DNA of 64,000 nt, taken from contig CAZZJC010000007.1 of the NCBI GenBank assembly GCA_964654285.1, forward strand, positions 1 to 64,000, given 5' to 3'. The DNA comes from BJHQ01 sp964654285 (GTDB taxonomy: Bacteria > Planctomycetota > UBA11346). A program made the position numbers and the translations under genes. The notes beneath the pieces are model-generated. The model saw only the letters and a list, made by a program, of their open reading frames with translations. It was not told the origin of the DNA and did no database searches. Shown here in pieces: positions 9,201-17,626 of this stretch (the stretch's first letter is position 1; each line of letters opens with the position of its first letter).

Positions 9201-11972
9201 GTGGAAGCCGGAAGGAATATGTCGGTTGCCTTCACCTATGACGCCTTGGACCGGGTGACCACGGCCACGTACAGCGACGGCACCTATGAGCAGGTGGTCT
9301 GGAATCGGCAGGATCCGGAATGGACCCGCGATCGTATGGGGCGATGGTCCCATACGGTATTCAATGCCATACGGCAAGTCGTCGCCACCCAGGACGCAGC
9401 GGGTCAGACCACGCTGTTCGACTGGTGCCGTTGCGGAGCGCTGCAGAAGATGGTTGATCCCCTGGGTCGGGTGACGCGCTGGGATTATGACCTGATGGGG
9501 CGAATGATGTCCAAGTCGTATCCGGATGGGCGTCAGGTGCTCTATGAATATGAGGCTGCATGGGCACCGAATGGACCGGCAATCAATGGTGGCAACAGTC
9601 GGCTGCGTCGGGTTGGCGATGCCAAAGGCCAGTATGTCCGCTACGTCTACAATCAGGATGATACCATCCAGCAGATGATCTACGAGAATGGCGCCGGAGT
9701 TGCCTCGACGACCACTCCGGGGGTATCTTTCACCTATGATACCGTGCTTCCTCGGATCCAGACCAGGGTGGATGGAAGCTACGTCAACACCACCACCTTT
9801 GATTATTATCCCCTCCTCTATCCAGCGGCAGGCGCATTCCCAACGCCATCGGCGGATGGTTCACGTCCCGGTGCCTTGCGCTCGCAGACCCAGACGCTTG
9901 GCGCTGGCTCCACCGTGCAGGTCGCGTTGTCCCAGCTCCGCTACGACGAATGGGGCCGTCTGGTCAACAGCCAGCTCGGAAATGCGGCGAGTTCAACGGT
10001 GACCTATGGGCCGTACAGCAGCGGACGGGTGACCGGGATCAGCAATGCCCTGGGCGCGTTCTCCTATCAATATGAAGATGGGCTCCAGTCGGGTGGTTCA
10101 CCCCGGCTTGCCAAAATTGTCATGCCGAACGGAGTCACCACGAGCCTTGGCTGGGACACGACCCAGGATCCGACGCGGTTGCAGACCATCACCCATGCAC
10201 TGGCCAACGGAAGCCTGATTTCTCAGCACCGGTATGGTTATCGCGCCGATGGAATGATCACGGACTGGACGACCGAGAATGGACCCGGACAAGCGGGCGA
10301 TGGCAACAATCTGGTGACGACACGTCACTTCGAGTACGATGCGATCGATCAGTTGGTTTCAGCAACGTCAGTGGCTGCGGCTCAGTATCTGCCCACCATC
10401 CGCATCAATCAGGCTTGGCGCTATGACGGGGCAGGCAATCGGGTAGGATCTCAGTTTCAGTACATTCCCGGAGCTTCTGCCCCCGTCGTCGGGACTGCGA
10501 CTTTCAATGCCTTGAATCAGCAGACCGCCGCGATTCCGAGCGGCACCCTGCATGTCGAGGGTACCATTGACCGTCCGGCGGCCGTCACGGTGAATGGGAG
10601 TCCAGTCCCGACGCAGTCAGGCAACCGGTTTTCTGCCGAGGTACCTGCCGCGACACAACCGGGACGCGGCGATCTGGTATCGAACTTCACGGTTTCGGCC
10701 CAGGCCGGCGGCCAGACCACCACGAACAACTACAGCGTGCTGAGCGTTCCCGGCACCGCACGTGGTTTTTCCTACGATGTCAATGGCAACTGCCTGACCG
10801 ACGGTAACAACGGCTACACCTGGGACGCAGCAGATCGCTTGATCCGGATCACCCGGCTCAGTGACGGCGCCGCTTCGGAATTTGCCTATGATAGCCTGGG
10901 CCGACGCATCCGTATCGTCGAGACTTCCAGTACCGGTATCAAGACGACGCGTCGTTTCGTGTGGCTCGGGAGCCGCATCGCTGAGGAGCGTACCGACGCT
11001 GGGGATGTCGTGAAACGTTTCTTTGGTCATGGATTCACCATTGAGACGGGCGCGCTCAAGGGCAAATATTACTACACCCGCGATCATCTTGGCTCCATCC
11101 GTGAGATCGTCGATGCCACCGGTGCCGTCCGGGCGCGATTCGATTATGACGCCTGGGGAAACCCTTCGGGATTCGACACCTCGATCCCCGTCGAGTTCCA
11201 GGATTTCGGCTACACCGGTCACTTCTGGCATCAACCGAGCGGATTGTGGCTGACCTGGTTCAGGGCCTATGATCCAACGACCGGGAGGTGGTTGAGTAGG
11301 GATCCGATCGGAGAGGCTGGAGGATTGAACCTTTATGCCTATACGGGGAACAATCCCATTAATTTTATTGATAAGTCCGGCTTAGAGAATGAAGCTTGGC
11401 ATCATTTAGTCCCAAAAGCAGAGGAATTTAAGCCATTTCTGCCTCCAAATTATGATGTTCATTCCCCTTCAAACGGATGGATGATGAAATGCAGTGACCA
11501 CGATGCTATTGGTTCAGCTAATTGGAACAAGGATTGGAGAGACTTTTTCAACGGACAAGCTAAGACTGAAGAGCAAATCAATGCATTTAAGGAGACAATG
11601 AAAGCAAAGTATGGATTAGCAGGGAAAGGGAAACAAGCGATACAATCGTATACGACATGGTCCTCCAAAGCTGCTAGAGCTGCAAGGGCCGCTGCTCGGG
11701 GAGGTAAAAGATTGTCTAAGGCAATTCCCTTCCTTGGTGCTGGCGTTGCACTTGGTAGTGCGGCTTGTGCCGATACACCTGGAGAAGCTGCTTATGAAGC
11801 AGCCGGTGCCATTCCTGTGGTTGGTACTGTTCAGGCTGTAGGGGAGACTGGGTGGTTGATTATCGATACGCTTTTTAGGCCAACTGGGGAAATGGGGAAT
11901 TCTTATCCTGGCGGCAATCCTGATGACATGTTTCCTGCGCCGAATGAGGTAATTTGGCCGAGGCCAGAATAG
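6216..11972 (+). CDS. RHS-repeat polymorphic toxin with C39-like peptidase domain and SitA6-like nuclease tip
   Basis: The product has 1918 residues. The start at 6216 (MRLPVLILSAFFLGASAG) gives a signal peptide; an earlier in-frame ATG at 6126 does not. Parts in order: a helical TPR-like region (about 90-230), a C39-like papain-fold domain with Cys241 (TCGPYAVASL), His332 (GHYAVLIES) and Asp348 (YRLADIS), a linker, then RHS/YD repeats from about 430 to 1700 ending in the core signature DPIGEAGGLNLYAY and NPINFIDKSG. After the core comes a separate tip of about 195 residues beginning AWHHLVPKAEEF (W1728-H1729-H1730) with WNKDWRDFF downstream, resembling DUF2380/SitA6 toxins of the HNH/Endo VII type. 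The DNA turns AT-rich at the junction near 11,330. It probably encases and releases its tip to harm neighbouring cells. Delivery route unknown. Confidence 0.85.
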   Translation: MRLPVLILSAFFLGASAGEALAPASPPSIPPHLQAALAARPPMVPPVPYVAPKLTPPAKLAPVQLPSDQLAAEIPAVDAFARCMVFEMPLHPLGNAPASQTEDRDLAVALRKVHAQGPNSGLQSIEEFLAAHPQSRWSIGLKLNLGILWMRSGFRERARSAWSEVWNATKDAPAEPARGYADRAVAELAAQLAWAGRMEELAPLLASTATRTPRGLAAFKLEHAARKLNKMQTAPEVELTCGPYAVASLIEPNPASATRRQAINAVKSVMRAQGSYAPKAQQTRSANRPALAHDLTEVREIARGMGFDYQAVRAVPGTRLPTPCIVHWKLGHYAVLIESTQDGYRLADISGDPTERVPGSISQAALEDSASGVYLVPNGPLAKGLTALSDQEARQFWGRGGDDAEADDGGNTPCDSATGDCQTSPAGPPSPEMPTYRFHLQQCSLNIIDSPFWHNTVRGPGLAFTLRYVERDTGAAVWGNPNGNGIGVSNLGPQWTCDWFSGLVVSGNQITYYPPGGGFVKFPVAGGRQMLIPGALSVTGTSAQMQFDDGTKYQFTQFPNTSSYGISAIIDQEGNQLSFSYDSQNRLQFVRDAVNATARLTYDGSNRIVSVYLEGAAPARAASMQYDSSGRLVSITDMGGLASSFSYETRSAYLNTAITAMTTPYGTTTFARNIPNLNVAFNGKRWIQATDPQGDSQRVEYRTDVDPATGAPNAVFGPGAGSEPVTTVPVSATSGYQNYNLNYRNVFYWSKKQFKESNNITDANGNVIYPNFSPDTAATIPQLQQATCFHFLHKFEGSIIRVSRTLESVRAPNANRVFYRYLGQTSGDNEAGIALASPSQVLVRLADGTDQITSTSFTANYQVATTTDPLQRTLTFSYEANGIDLHDVRAGVGQFLGGTTWDSKHHPTSIVDAAGNSTSLTYVSSVPDPITQVIHPAAGKIESITPPIRSGQPAETTHFLYYTEGSQAGRLSQVWNFAGRTSYSYDDFGRVASVSVEAGRNMSVAFTYDALDRVTTATYSDGTYEQVVWNRQDPEWTRDRMGRWSHTVFNAIRQVVATQDAAGQTTLFDWCRCGALQKMVDPLGRVTRWDYDLMGRMMSKSYPDGRQVLYEYEAAWAPNGPAINGGNSRLRRVGDAKGQYVRYVYNQDDTIQQMIYENGAGVASTTTPGVSFTYDTVLPRIQTRVDGSYVNTTTFDYYPLLYPAAGAFPTPSADGSRPGALRSQTQTLGAGSTVQVALSQLRYDEWGRLVNSQLGNAASSTVTYGPYSSGRVTGISNALGAFSYQYEDGLQSGGSPRLAKIVMPNGVTTSLGWDTTQDPTRLQTITHALANGSLISQHRYGYRADGMITDWTTENGPGQAGDGNNLVTTRHFEYDAIDQLVSATSVAAAQYLPTIRINQAWRYDGAGNRVGSQFQYIPGASAPVVGTATFNALNQQTAAIPSGTLHVEGTIDRPAAVTVNGSPVPTQSGNRFSAEVPAATQPGRGDLVSNFTVSAQAGGQTTTNNYSVLSVPGTARGFSYDVNGNCLTDGNNGYTWDAADRLIRITRLSDGAASEFAYDSLGRRIRIVETSSTGIKTTRRFVWLGSRIAEERTDAGDVVKRFFGHGFTIETGALKGKYYYTRDHLGSIREIVDATGAVRARFDYDAWGNPSGFDTSIPVEFQDFGYTGHFWHQPSGLWLTWFRAYDPTTGRWLSRDPIGEAGGLNLYAYTGNNPINFIDKSGLENEAWHHLVPKAEEFKPFLPPNYDVHSPSNGWMMKCSDHDAIGSANWNKDWRDFFNGQAKTEEQINAFKETMKAKYGLAGKGKQAIQSYTTWSSKAARAARAAARGGKRLSKAIPFLGAGVALGSAACADTPGEAAYEAAGAIPVVGTVQAVGETGWLIIDTLFRPTGEMGNSYPGGNPDDMFPAPNEVIWPRPE

Positions 11973-12038
11973 AAAATTATCCAATGATCATTCAAGAAAA
12001 AACAGCGATCCCGAAATCCCCTAGGTGTCGAGGCTAAT

Positions 12039-12668
12039 ATGAAAAAATATTACATATTTAACAATTTATCCCCATGTCCAGGACTTGGAATAGTGTGCGA
12101 TTTTCCCAAGATGAGGGTTCCATGGGTTGATTGTCCTAAATGTGGTAAATGGGGCAGCCCATTGCCTTTTTTGGAGGACATGGACCCAAATCCATCTGGG
12201 GGATCTTATTTGTCCCCAATAAGGTTTGCGCAAATATATCCCCCTAATACATTACCTGGATCTATTGACTTCAGGAATGCTGTGTTTAAAGAAGTTCCTG
12301 GCTTCCAATATAATATGATCACATGGATTAATGTAATTTATCCGCTCATGCAAACGACTACTTATGAGCATATATTTTCAGAATATTCCGATCAGGTGGT
12401 CGGAATTATGATTAATAAATCAAAATATACTATGATATTCCCAAAGTACGAAATGAATATCAATGGAATTGAGGGTGTGTCAATTTGCGAATTGTGTGGC
12501 AAAGGCCGTAGAATTCTTCCTACACGTGATTCATTGGATATTGGATTGTTAAGTGGCACATTTAGAATACTCGTATCGGAAGAATTTCGTTCAAAGTTAT
12601 TGTTGAAATTACCGTGGTTACTGACAAACGAAAAAAGAGATTTTGGCATTGAGGAATACAAGAGATAA
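12039..12668 (+). CDS. Putative immunity protein, double CxxCG (SitI6-like)
   Basis: The product has 209 residues. It carries two CxxCG motifs, C32-P-K-C35-G followed by KW, and C150-E-L-C153-G, with a C-terminal stretch GTFRILVSEEFRSKLL. This layout matches the double-CXXCG family (Gmx_para_CXXCG, SitI6) that accompanies SitA6/DUF2380 toxins in myxobacteria, and it directly follows a gene ending in such a toxin. There is no signal peptide, so it should act in the cytoplasm, where it would bind and neutralise the toxin tip. A GAGG ribosome site lies about 6 bases before the ATG. The gene is strongly AT-rich against its surroundings, like the toxin tip, which suggests that both moved together. 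Confidence 0.75.
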   Translation: MKKYYIFNNLSPCPGLGIVCDFPKMRVPWVDCPKCGKWGSPLPFLEDMDPNPSGGSYLSPIRFAQIYPPNTLPGSIDFRNAVFKEVPGFQYNMITWINVIYPLMQTTTYEHIFSEYSDQVVGIMINKSKYTMIFPKYEMNINGIEGVSICELCGKGRRILPTRDSLDIGLLSGTFRILVSEEFRSKLLLKLPWLLTNEKRDFGIEEYKR

Positions 12669-13103
12669 ACGGAAGGCTCATCATGTTTTTCTGGAAATGC
12701 TATAGTATGGCTTGCTTGGGGGATCGCTGCAACATGGTCGCCCGCCGACGTGGCACTCCGCTGGATGCTGATTTTCCCGGGCGGGGCCGCGTTCGGACAT
12801 GATGACCTCCGGACGGCCATTCTATCCGCTAAGCGGTGTGAATAAGGTGGGGTCCGGACAGATACCAAGCAATCGCCGAGAGCCGACCTCAATCGGCCCC
12901 GCCCCACTTCCTCACCTCCCAATCATCTTCATCGCCCCACGCGGATCCTGCTTGGCCACGCCGAAATCATCGATTTCGCACATTGGGATGCCCAGGGTCG
13001 AAAAATCAACTTGTGCTTGATGGATAGTCGAACATCGTTTTACGAACAAAGGCACATTGATGCTGATGTGTTCTCGGGAGCAAAACGCGTTGCGGAATAG
13101 AAT
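12669..13103. other. Gap of 435 bases, possible gene relic on the minus strand
   Basis: No intact gene is supported. On the minus strand a frame ending in TGA at 12912-12914 encodes a protein-like tail containing CEIDDFGVAKQDPRGAMKMI, but I find no start or recognisable domain. It may be the C terminus of a destroyed gene left after toxin-immunity exchange. Base composition shifts from AT-rich to GC-rich and back within the gap. Confidence 0.35.
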
Positions 13104-15029
13104 ATGAACATGGGCGCATTTCGCCCTTGGCGGCTGATGAACTTGATCCTGACAGGGCTGGGATCGAATTTTTTGATAGCGAGCGATTTCACTGATTTGC
13201 TTATCACGCAGCGTTCGGACCAGCGTTGTAATCTCATGCGATGGTCTGCTCGTGAACAGTGCATAATTGCGCTGATACCGAATGTCACCGATTCATCATT
13301 GTCTTGCGATGGTAAACGTATAGTCGCCATACGTCGGGGAATGGAAGGTGGTAAGGCACTGATGACCTACGACCTGGAGACTTCCGCCGAGCGGATACTG
13401 CTCACCTCGGATACGACGCTCGCGGATCCATCTGGGATCGGCGCCGGTTTGGTATTCGCGAGCGAGTCGCCGGTACTGCCGGCGACTGGATTCGGCCCGA
13501 TGCGCAACCTTTTCACCTGTGGTGAGGACGGCCGGTTTCCGCGCCGGTTGACCTGGGATCTCGGCGGCAACGCGGATCCGCAAGTATTCCCGGATGGCCG
13601 GATCCTCTACGTCCGTCGCGAAGGGTTGGATCAGGGCAAGACTCCGAGCACGTGGCGCGGGTGCCTGTTCACGATGAATCCAGACGGCAGCAACCAGAGC
13701 ATGTGGTACGATCCTCGCAGCGCCGGGTTCCACATCCAGCAAGCCCGGCCGATCCCCGGCAGCGAATCCGTGGTCGCGGTGGTGGCGGGGTCGCCCAGCG
13801 AGCACGGCATCCTGGTGCGGATCGACGCCGAACTGGGCCGTCGCGATGGGCTGGGGGTGCGGCGCTGGGATGGCGCGCCACTGAATCTGCCGACGACCGC
13901 AGACTTCGGCTTGACCGGCGATGTCTACCGCGACCCGATCGTGCTTCCTGATGGATCGCTGGTTGCGGCATGGCGACGGGTTGAGGCTGGTTCTCCACCG
14001 GGACCGTTCGCGATCGTCCAAGTGGACGCCCAAGGCCAACGTCGGGTGCTGCTCGCCGATGCGACGGCCTCTTTCACTCATCCCGTTCCGATCCTACCCC
14101 GACCGGTTCCGCACCGGCGACCAGCCTCGATCGACCTGCGCAGTCAGGAGGCATTCCTTTACGTCCAAGACATCTACGCCGGGTCGGCACTGCCCGGGAT
14201 GGTGCGCGGGTCGGTGAAGAGCCTACGCGTCGTCGCCTATGATCTGCCGCCGGCAGCGGCGACGGTGGCGCTGGAGGGCGGTGCCGCGACGCCGCGCGCC
14301 GTGCTCGGCGAAGTGCCGGTTGCCGCTGATGGATCGGCGTTCCTGACCGTACCCGCCCAGGTGCCATTGACGGTGCAGGCGCTTGGCCAGGACGGGAAGC
14401 TCATCCAGACCATGCGGAGTTGGGTGACCCTGCAACGCGGAGAACGCCTGTCGTGCGTGGGTTGTCATGACCATCCCAACCATGCGCCGCTACGTACCAC
14501 ACCCAGCGCCTTTCGCGCCGCGCCGGCGACCCTTGCCGCCGGACTCGGCCGGCAACCCGGGTTCTCGTTCACCAAGCAGGTGCAACCGATCCTCGACCGC
14601 CACTGTGCGAACTGCCACGGCCTGCCACGGCCGACTCCGACCGCACGCTTCTTTTCCGTCGCCCCGAACCGGGCACCGCTGAGCGACGCGCTGCGCTCGC
14701 TGGATGATCTTCGCTGGGCCGGGCCGGCTTTGACGGCCGGACCGATGCCGCTGGAGCCCAGCCGGCAGGCGTCGGCGGCAAGTCCACTCATGGCCATGCT
14801 GACCAAAGGCCATGAAGGCGTCCACCTGAGCCGAGAAGAGTTCACGACGCTGGCCACCTGGTTCGATCTCGGCCGACCAACCGTGGGCGATGCCGCTGAA
14901 ACCCTGACGACCCTGACCGGCGAAGCGGCGGAAGCATACCGCACAGCCGTCGAACGCCGGGCCAAGGCCGAACGGGATGAACGTGCACAGTTGCAGGAGA
15001 TCCTGCTCCATCAATACGGACACGAGTGA
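13104..15029 (+). CDS. HzsA-like beta-propeller di-heme c-type cytochrome
   Basis: The product has 641 residues. The N-terminal half has TolB-like propeller blades (for example ADPQVFPDGRILYVRREG, MNPDGSNQ, DPIVLPDGSLV). The middle (about 355-450) resembles the hydrazine synthase alpha middle domain, including LYVQDIYAG and GMVRGSVKSLRVVAYD. Two heme c sites follow: C451-VG-C454-H455 and C501-AN-C504-H505. The heme c sites imply export to the periplasm. The start at 13104 is the longest; 13137 (MNLILTGLG) gives a better signal-like N terminus. Real hydrazine synthase also needs HzsB and HzsC, which are absent, so the substrate is unknown. The stop is 3 bases before the next gene, so both are probably one operon. 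Confidence 0.75.
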   Translation: MNMGAFRPWRLMNLILTGLGSNFLIASDFTDLLITQRSDQRCNLMRWSAREQCIIALIPNVTDSSLSCDGKRIVAIRRGMEGGKALMTYDLETSAERILLTSDTTLADPSGIGAGLVFASESPVLPATGFGPMRNLFTCGEDGRFPRRLTWDLGGNADPQVFPDGRILYVRREGLDQGKTPSTWRGCLFTMNPDGSNQSMWYDPRSAGFHIQQARPIPGSESVVAVVAGSPSEHGILVRIDAELGRRDGLGVRRWDGAPLNLPTTADFGLTGDVYRDPIVLPDGSLVAAWRRVEAGSPPGPFAIVQVDAQGQRRVLLADATASFTHPVPILPRPVPHRRPASIDLRSQEAFLYVQDIYAGSALPGMVRGSVKSLRVVAYDLPPAAATVALEGGAATPRAVLGEVPVAADGSAFLTVPAQVPLTVQALGQDGKLIQTMRSWVTLQRGERLSCVGCHDHPNHAPLRTTPSAFRAAPATLAAGLGRQPGFSFTKQVQPILDRHCANCHGLPRPTPTARFFSVAPNRAPLSDALRSLDDLRWAGPALTAGPMPLEPSRQASAASPLMAMLTKGHEGVHLSREEFTTLATWFDLGRPTVGDAAETLTTLTGEAAEAYRTAVERRAKAERDERAQLQEILLHQYGHE

Positions 15030-15032
15030 GCC

Positions 15033-17063
15033 ATGGCGATGCTCCCCCGATGCCCTTTTCCTGGACTGAATGTCGCCCCCTTCGCGCGTTGGGCGATGCT
15101 TGTGATACTCATGACTGGTGACGTGGTTGCGGCCCAGGCACAGCCCGAGGTGGTAGTTTCTGACGTTCCTGCACCGTGTTCACCGATCGCCATTGCCGCC
15201 CTGCCAGACCATCGCGTTGCTGTGGTCGACCGCACCGGCGGCAGCGTGGCCATCGTGGATGCCCGAACCCAGTCCGTGACTCGCCGTATCGTGATCGGCG
15301 GTTGTCCCGTCGCGGCGGATTGGTGGCCGGAGGGCCAGCGCCTGATCGTCGCCGATGAAGCCGGGGCCGACCTGGTGCTGGTCGATCCCGCTGGTGGGGT
15401 CACCCGTCGCTGGCCGGTGGCGGCGCGACCGTCGGCGGTGCGGGTGCAACCGGGGGCAAACCGGGCCGTGGTGACCCACGATGGTCTCGACGTGCTGACC
15501 GTGGTCGACCTGCGTGATGGCCGGGAGGTCACCCGGGTGTCCACTGGTCGTGCCCCGGTCGCGCTGGCGCTGACCCCGGATGGGCTGATTCCGGTGGGAA
15601 AGCGCGCTGTGGTCGCCAACCTGTTGCCGCGTGGCGATGCCCGACGGGCCGAGCATGCAGCGGAACTCACCCTGGTCGGATTGGCAGGCACTGATGCGGC
15701 CACGGCGATCACGATCCCGCTGCCGGGCGGCTCGACCGCCTGCCGGGGTGTCACGGTGTCACCTGATGGCCGGTGGGCCTATGTCGTGCATCGCCTCGGC
15801 CGTCCCGGCCTGCCGACCACCCATCCCGACAAGGGCTGGATCGTCACCAGCGCACTCACCATCGTCGATCTCCAGGCATCGGCCTGGTATGCGACCGTGC
15901 TCCTCGACCGCCCAACGGACGGTGCAGCCGATCCCTGGGGCATCGTGGTGGCCCCGGGTGGAGATGCCGCCTGGGTGAGTCTCGCCGGGGCGCAGGAACT
16001 GATCTGGGTCGATCTCGCCCGCCTGCACCGGGCCTTGGCAGGCTCCCCGCCCATGTTGCCGCCAGGCAGCGACGACGAGGTCTGGAAGGCCATCAAGGCC
16101 GATCCGGCCCAGCGACGGCGCCTGATGGAGGATCTCGCCGCGCTGCCGGCAGCCGGGATGGTGCGCCGGATTCCCCTGCCGGTCGCTGGACCGCGCGGCC
16201 TCGCGTGGGTGATTGGCAGCGATGAGCAACCACACGCCGGCACCGTGGCCGTCGCCGGCTATTTCAGCGGCGCGCTCCATCTGGTGCCGGTGGCGGAAGC
16301 CGCCTCGGTGAAGCCGCCAGCGGCCGACGCGCCGGATTCCGGGAAGCCACCCGTCACCATCGCCATCGGCCCCGCCGGGTCCGGCGCGACTGAATCCGGC
16401 GCAGCCAGGCGCGGCGAAGCGTTGTTCCACGATGCCCGGGGCAGCTACCAGCGCTGGACGAGCTGCGCCTCCTGCCATCCCGGTGGAGCCCGGGTCGATG
16501 GGATGAATTGGGATCTCCTCAACGATGGCGTCGGCAACCCCAAGAACGTGCGCAGCCTGCTGCTGGCGCAGGAGCGGCATCCGCTGATGAGTTTGCAGGT
16601 GCGTGAAGACCTGCCCACAGCTGTGCGGGCCGGCTTCCGCTTCATCGAGTTCACCGAGCCGACTCCGGATCAGGTCGCCGATGTGATCGCCTACCTGTCC
16701 AGCTTGCGGCCGGAACCAAGTCCATTCCTGGAGCGCTCCGGAGGTCTGCCCCCGGCAGCGCAGCGCGGGCAGGCGCTGTTCACCGGCAAAGCCGCATGCA
16801 CCACCTGCCACAGCGGTCTGTATCGGAGCGATGGCAAGGCGCACGACATGGGCACGATCACCAACACTCTGGATCGGGGCAAGAAGATCGCGACGCCGAT
16901 GCTGGTCGAACTCTGGCGCACCGCGCCGTACCTGCACGACGGTTCCGCCCCAACGCTCAGGGACGTGTTGACCACCCGCAACACCACGCATGCCTTCGGC
17001 GACGCGCATCTGCTGACGCCGGCAGAACTCGACGATTTGATCGCGTATCTGCTTTCGCTGTGA
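15033..17063 (+). CDS. Seven-bladed-propeller di-heme cytochrome c peroxidase/MauG-like protein
   Basis: The product has 676 residues. An N-terminal hydrophobic segment (WAMLVILMTGDVVAAQA) acts as signal peptide. Residues about 40-420 form YVTN-type propeller repeats (PIAIAALPDHRVAVVDR, VAADWWPEGQRLIVADE, VTVSPDGRWAYVVHR). The C-terminal third has the di-heme peroxidase layout with C478-AS-C481-H482 and C589-TT-C592-H593, GNPKNVRSLL, and the closing LWRTAPYLHDGSAPTLRDVL typical of the family. Members reduce peroxides or oxidise protein side chains, or act on other small molecules, in the periplasm. It is 3 bases downstream of the HzsA-like gene, which suggests electron exchange between the two. 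The propeller fusion points to a non-standard substrate. Confidence 0.8.
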   Translation: MAMLPRCPFPGLNVAPFARWAMLVILMTGDVVAAQAQPEVVVSDVPAPCSPIAIAALPDHRVAVVDRTGGSVAIVDARTQSVTRRIVIGGCPVAADWWPEGQRLIVADEAGADLVLVDPAGGVTRRWPVAARPSAVRVQPGANRAVVTHDGLDVLTVVDLRDGREVTRVSTGRAPVALALTPDGLIPVGKRAVVANLLPRGDARRAEHAAELTLVGLAGTDAATAITIPLPGGSTACRGVTVSPDGRWAYVVHRLGRPGLPTTHPDKGWIVTSALTIVDLQASAWYATVLLDRPTDGAADPWGIVVAPGGDAAWVSLAGAQELIWVDLARLHRALAGSPPMLPPGSDDEVWKAIKADPAQRRRLMEDLAALPAAGMVRRIPLPVAGPRGLAWVIGSDEQPHAGTVAVAGYFSGALHLVPVAEAASVKPPAADAPDSGKPPVTIAIGPAGSGATESGAARRGEALFHDARGSYQRWTSCASCHPGGARVDGMNWDLLNDGVGNPKNVRSLLLAQERHPLMSLQVREDLPTAVRAGFRFIEFTEPTPDQVADVIAYLSSLRPEPSPFLERSGGLPPAAQRGQALFTGKAACTTCHSGLYRSDGKAHDMGTITNTLDRGKKIATPMLVELWRTAPYLHDGSAPTLRDVLTTRNTTHAFGDAHLLTPAELDDLIAYLLSL

Positions 17064-17104
17064 CCAACGATGATGCCCTTCACCTGCCGACCCTGGAGCC
17101 GACG

Positions 17105-17623
17105 ATGACCACTCCCGACCCAGATGCGACGCGTGAACGGTCGATGGATCCCTACCTGGCCGGGATCCTGCTCGGCCTCGTGTTGTTGGCGGCTTTCGTC
17201 GTGGTGGGGCGGGGATTGAGCGCCATTGGCGGCTTCGCCACCGCCACTGCGACGGCAGTGGATGCGGTGCGGCAGCAGGCGGGGTTCGGCGGCTACGATG
17301 GACCGGCGAATCCCCTGCGTGACTGGGTTTTTCTGGAAGTGCTGGGCATCGCGGTGGGTACCCTCCTGGTGCGCTGGTGGACGGCACCGCATGCGTGCTG
17401 GCAGATTGAGACCGGGCCACGGCTGCGCCCGCGCTGGCGGCTGCTGGCCGCATGCGCCGGTGGCGTGCTAATGGCCGTCGGGGCACGCATCGGCGGCGGC
17501 TGCACCAGTGGTCAGGCCCTGACCGGCGGCGCCCTGCTGAACGCGGGAAGCTGGCTGTTCATGGGCGCGGTCTTCGCCGGGGCGTATCTGCTCGCCTGGC
17601 CGCTGCGCCGGCTGTGGACCTGA
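17105..17623 (+). CDS. YedE/YeeE-type sulfur transporter, first half
   Basis: The product has 172 residues with about four membrane segments. It contains the family signature GARIGGGCTSGQALTGGALLNAG, whose cysteine lies in the pore of thiosulfate-transporting YeeE relatives (Sulf_transp family). It starts 41 bases after the di-heme gene; an ATG at 17143 (MDPYLAG) is an alternative start. It is half the size of full YeeE and is followed after 3 bases by the second half, so the two should assemble into one carrier in the inner membrane. The likely cargo is thiosulfate or a related sulfur (or selenium) species. The neighbouring cytochromes suggest sulfur redox chemistry, but that is inference. 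Confidence 0.75.
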   Translation: MTTPDPDATRERSMDPYLAGILLGLVLLAAFVVVGRGLSAIGGFATATATAVDAVRQQAGFGGYDGPANPLRDWVFLEVLGIAVGTLLVRWWTAPHACWQIETGPRLRPRWRLLAACAGGVLMAVGARIGGGCTSGQALTGGALLNAGSWLFMGAVFAGAYLLAWPLRRLWT

Positions 17624-17626
17624 ACC

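Noticed and set aside
13104..17063. True hydrazine synthase (anammox) genes
   Set aside because: Only the HzsA-like part is present; HzsB and HzsC counterparts and hydrazine dehydrogenase are absent, and HzsA-like proteins occur widely outside anammox bacteria.
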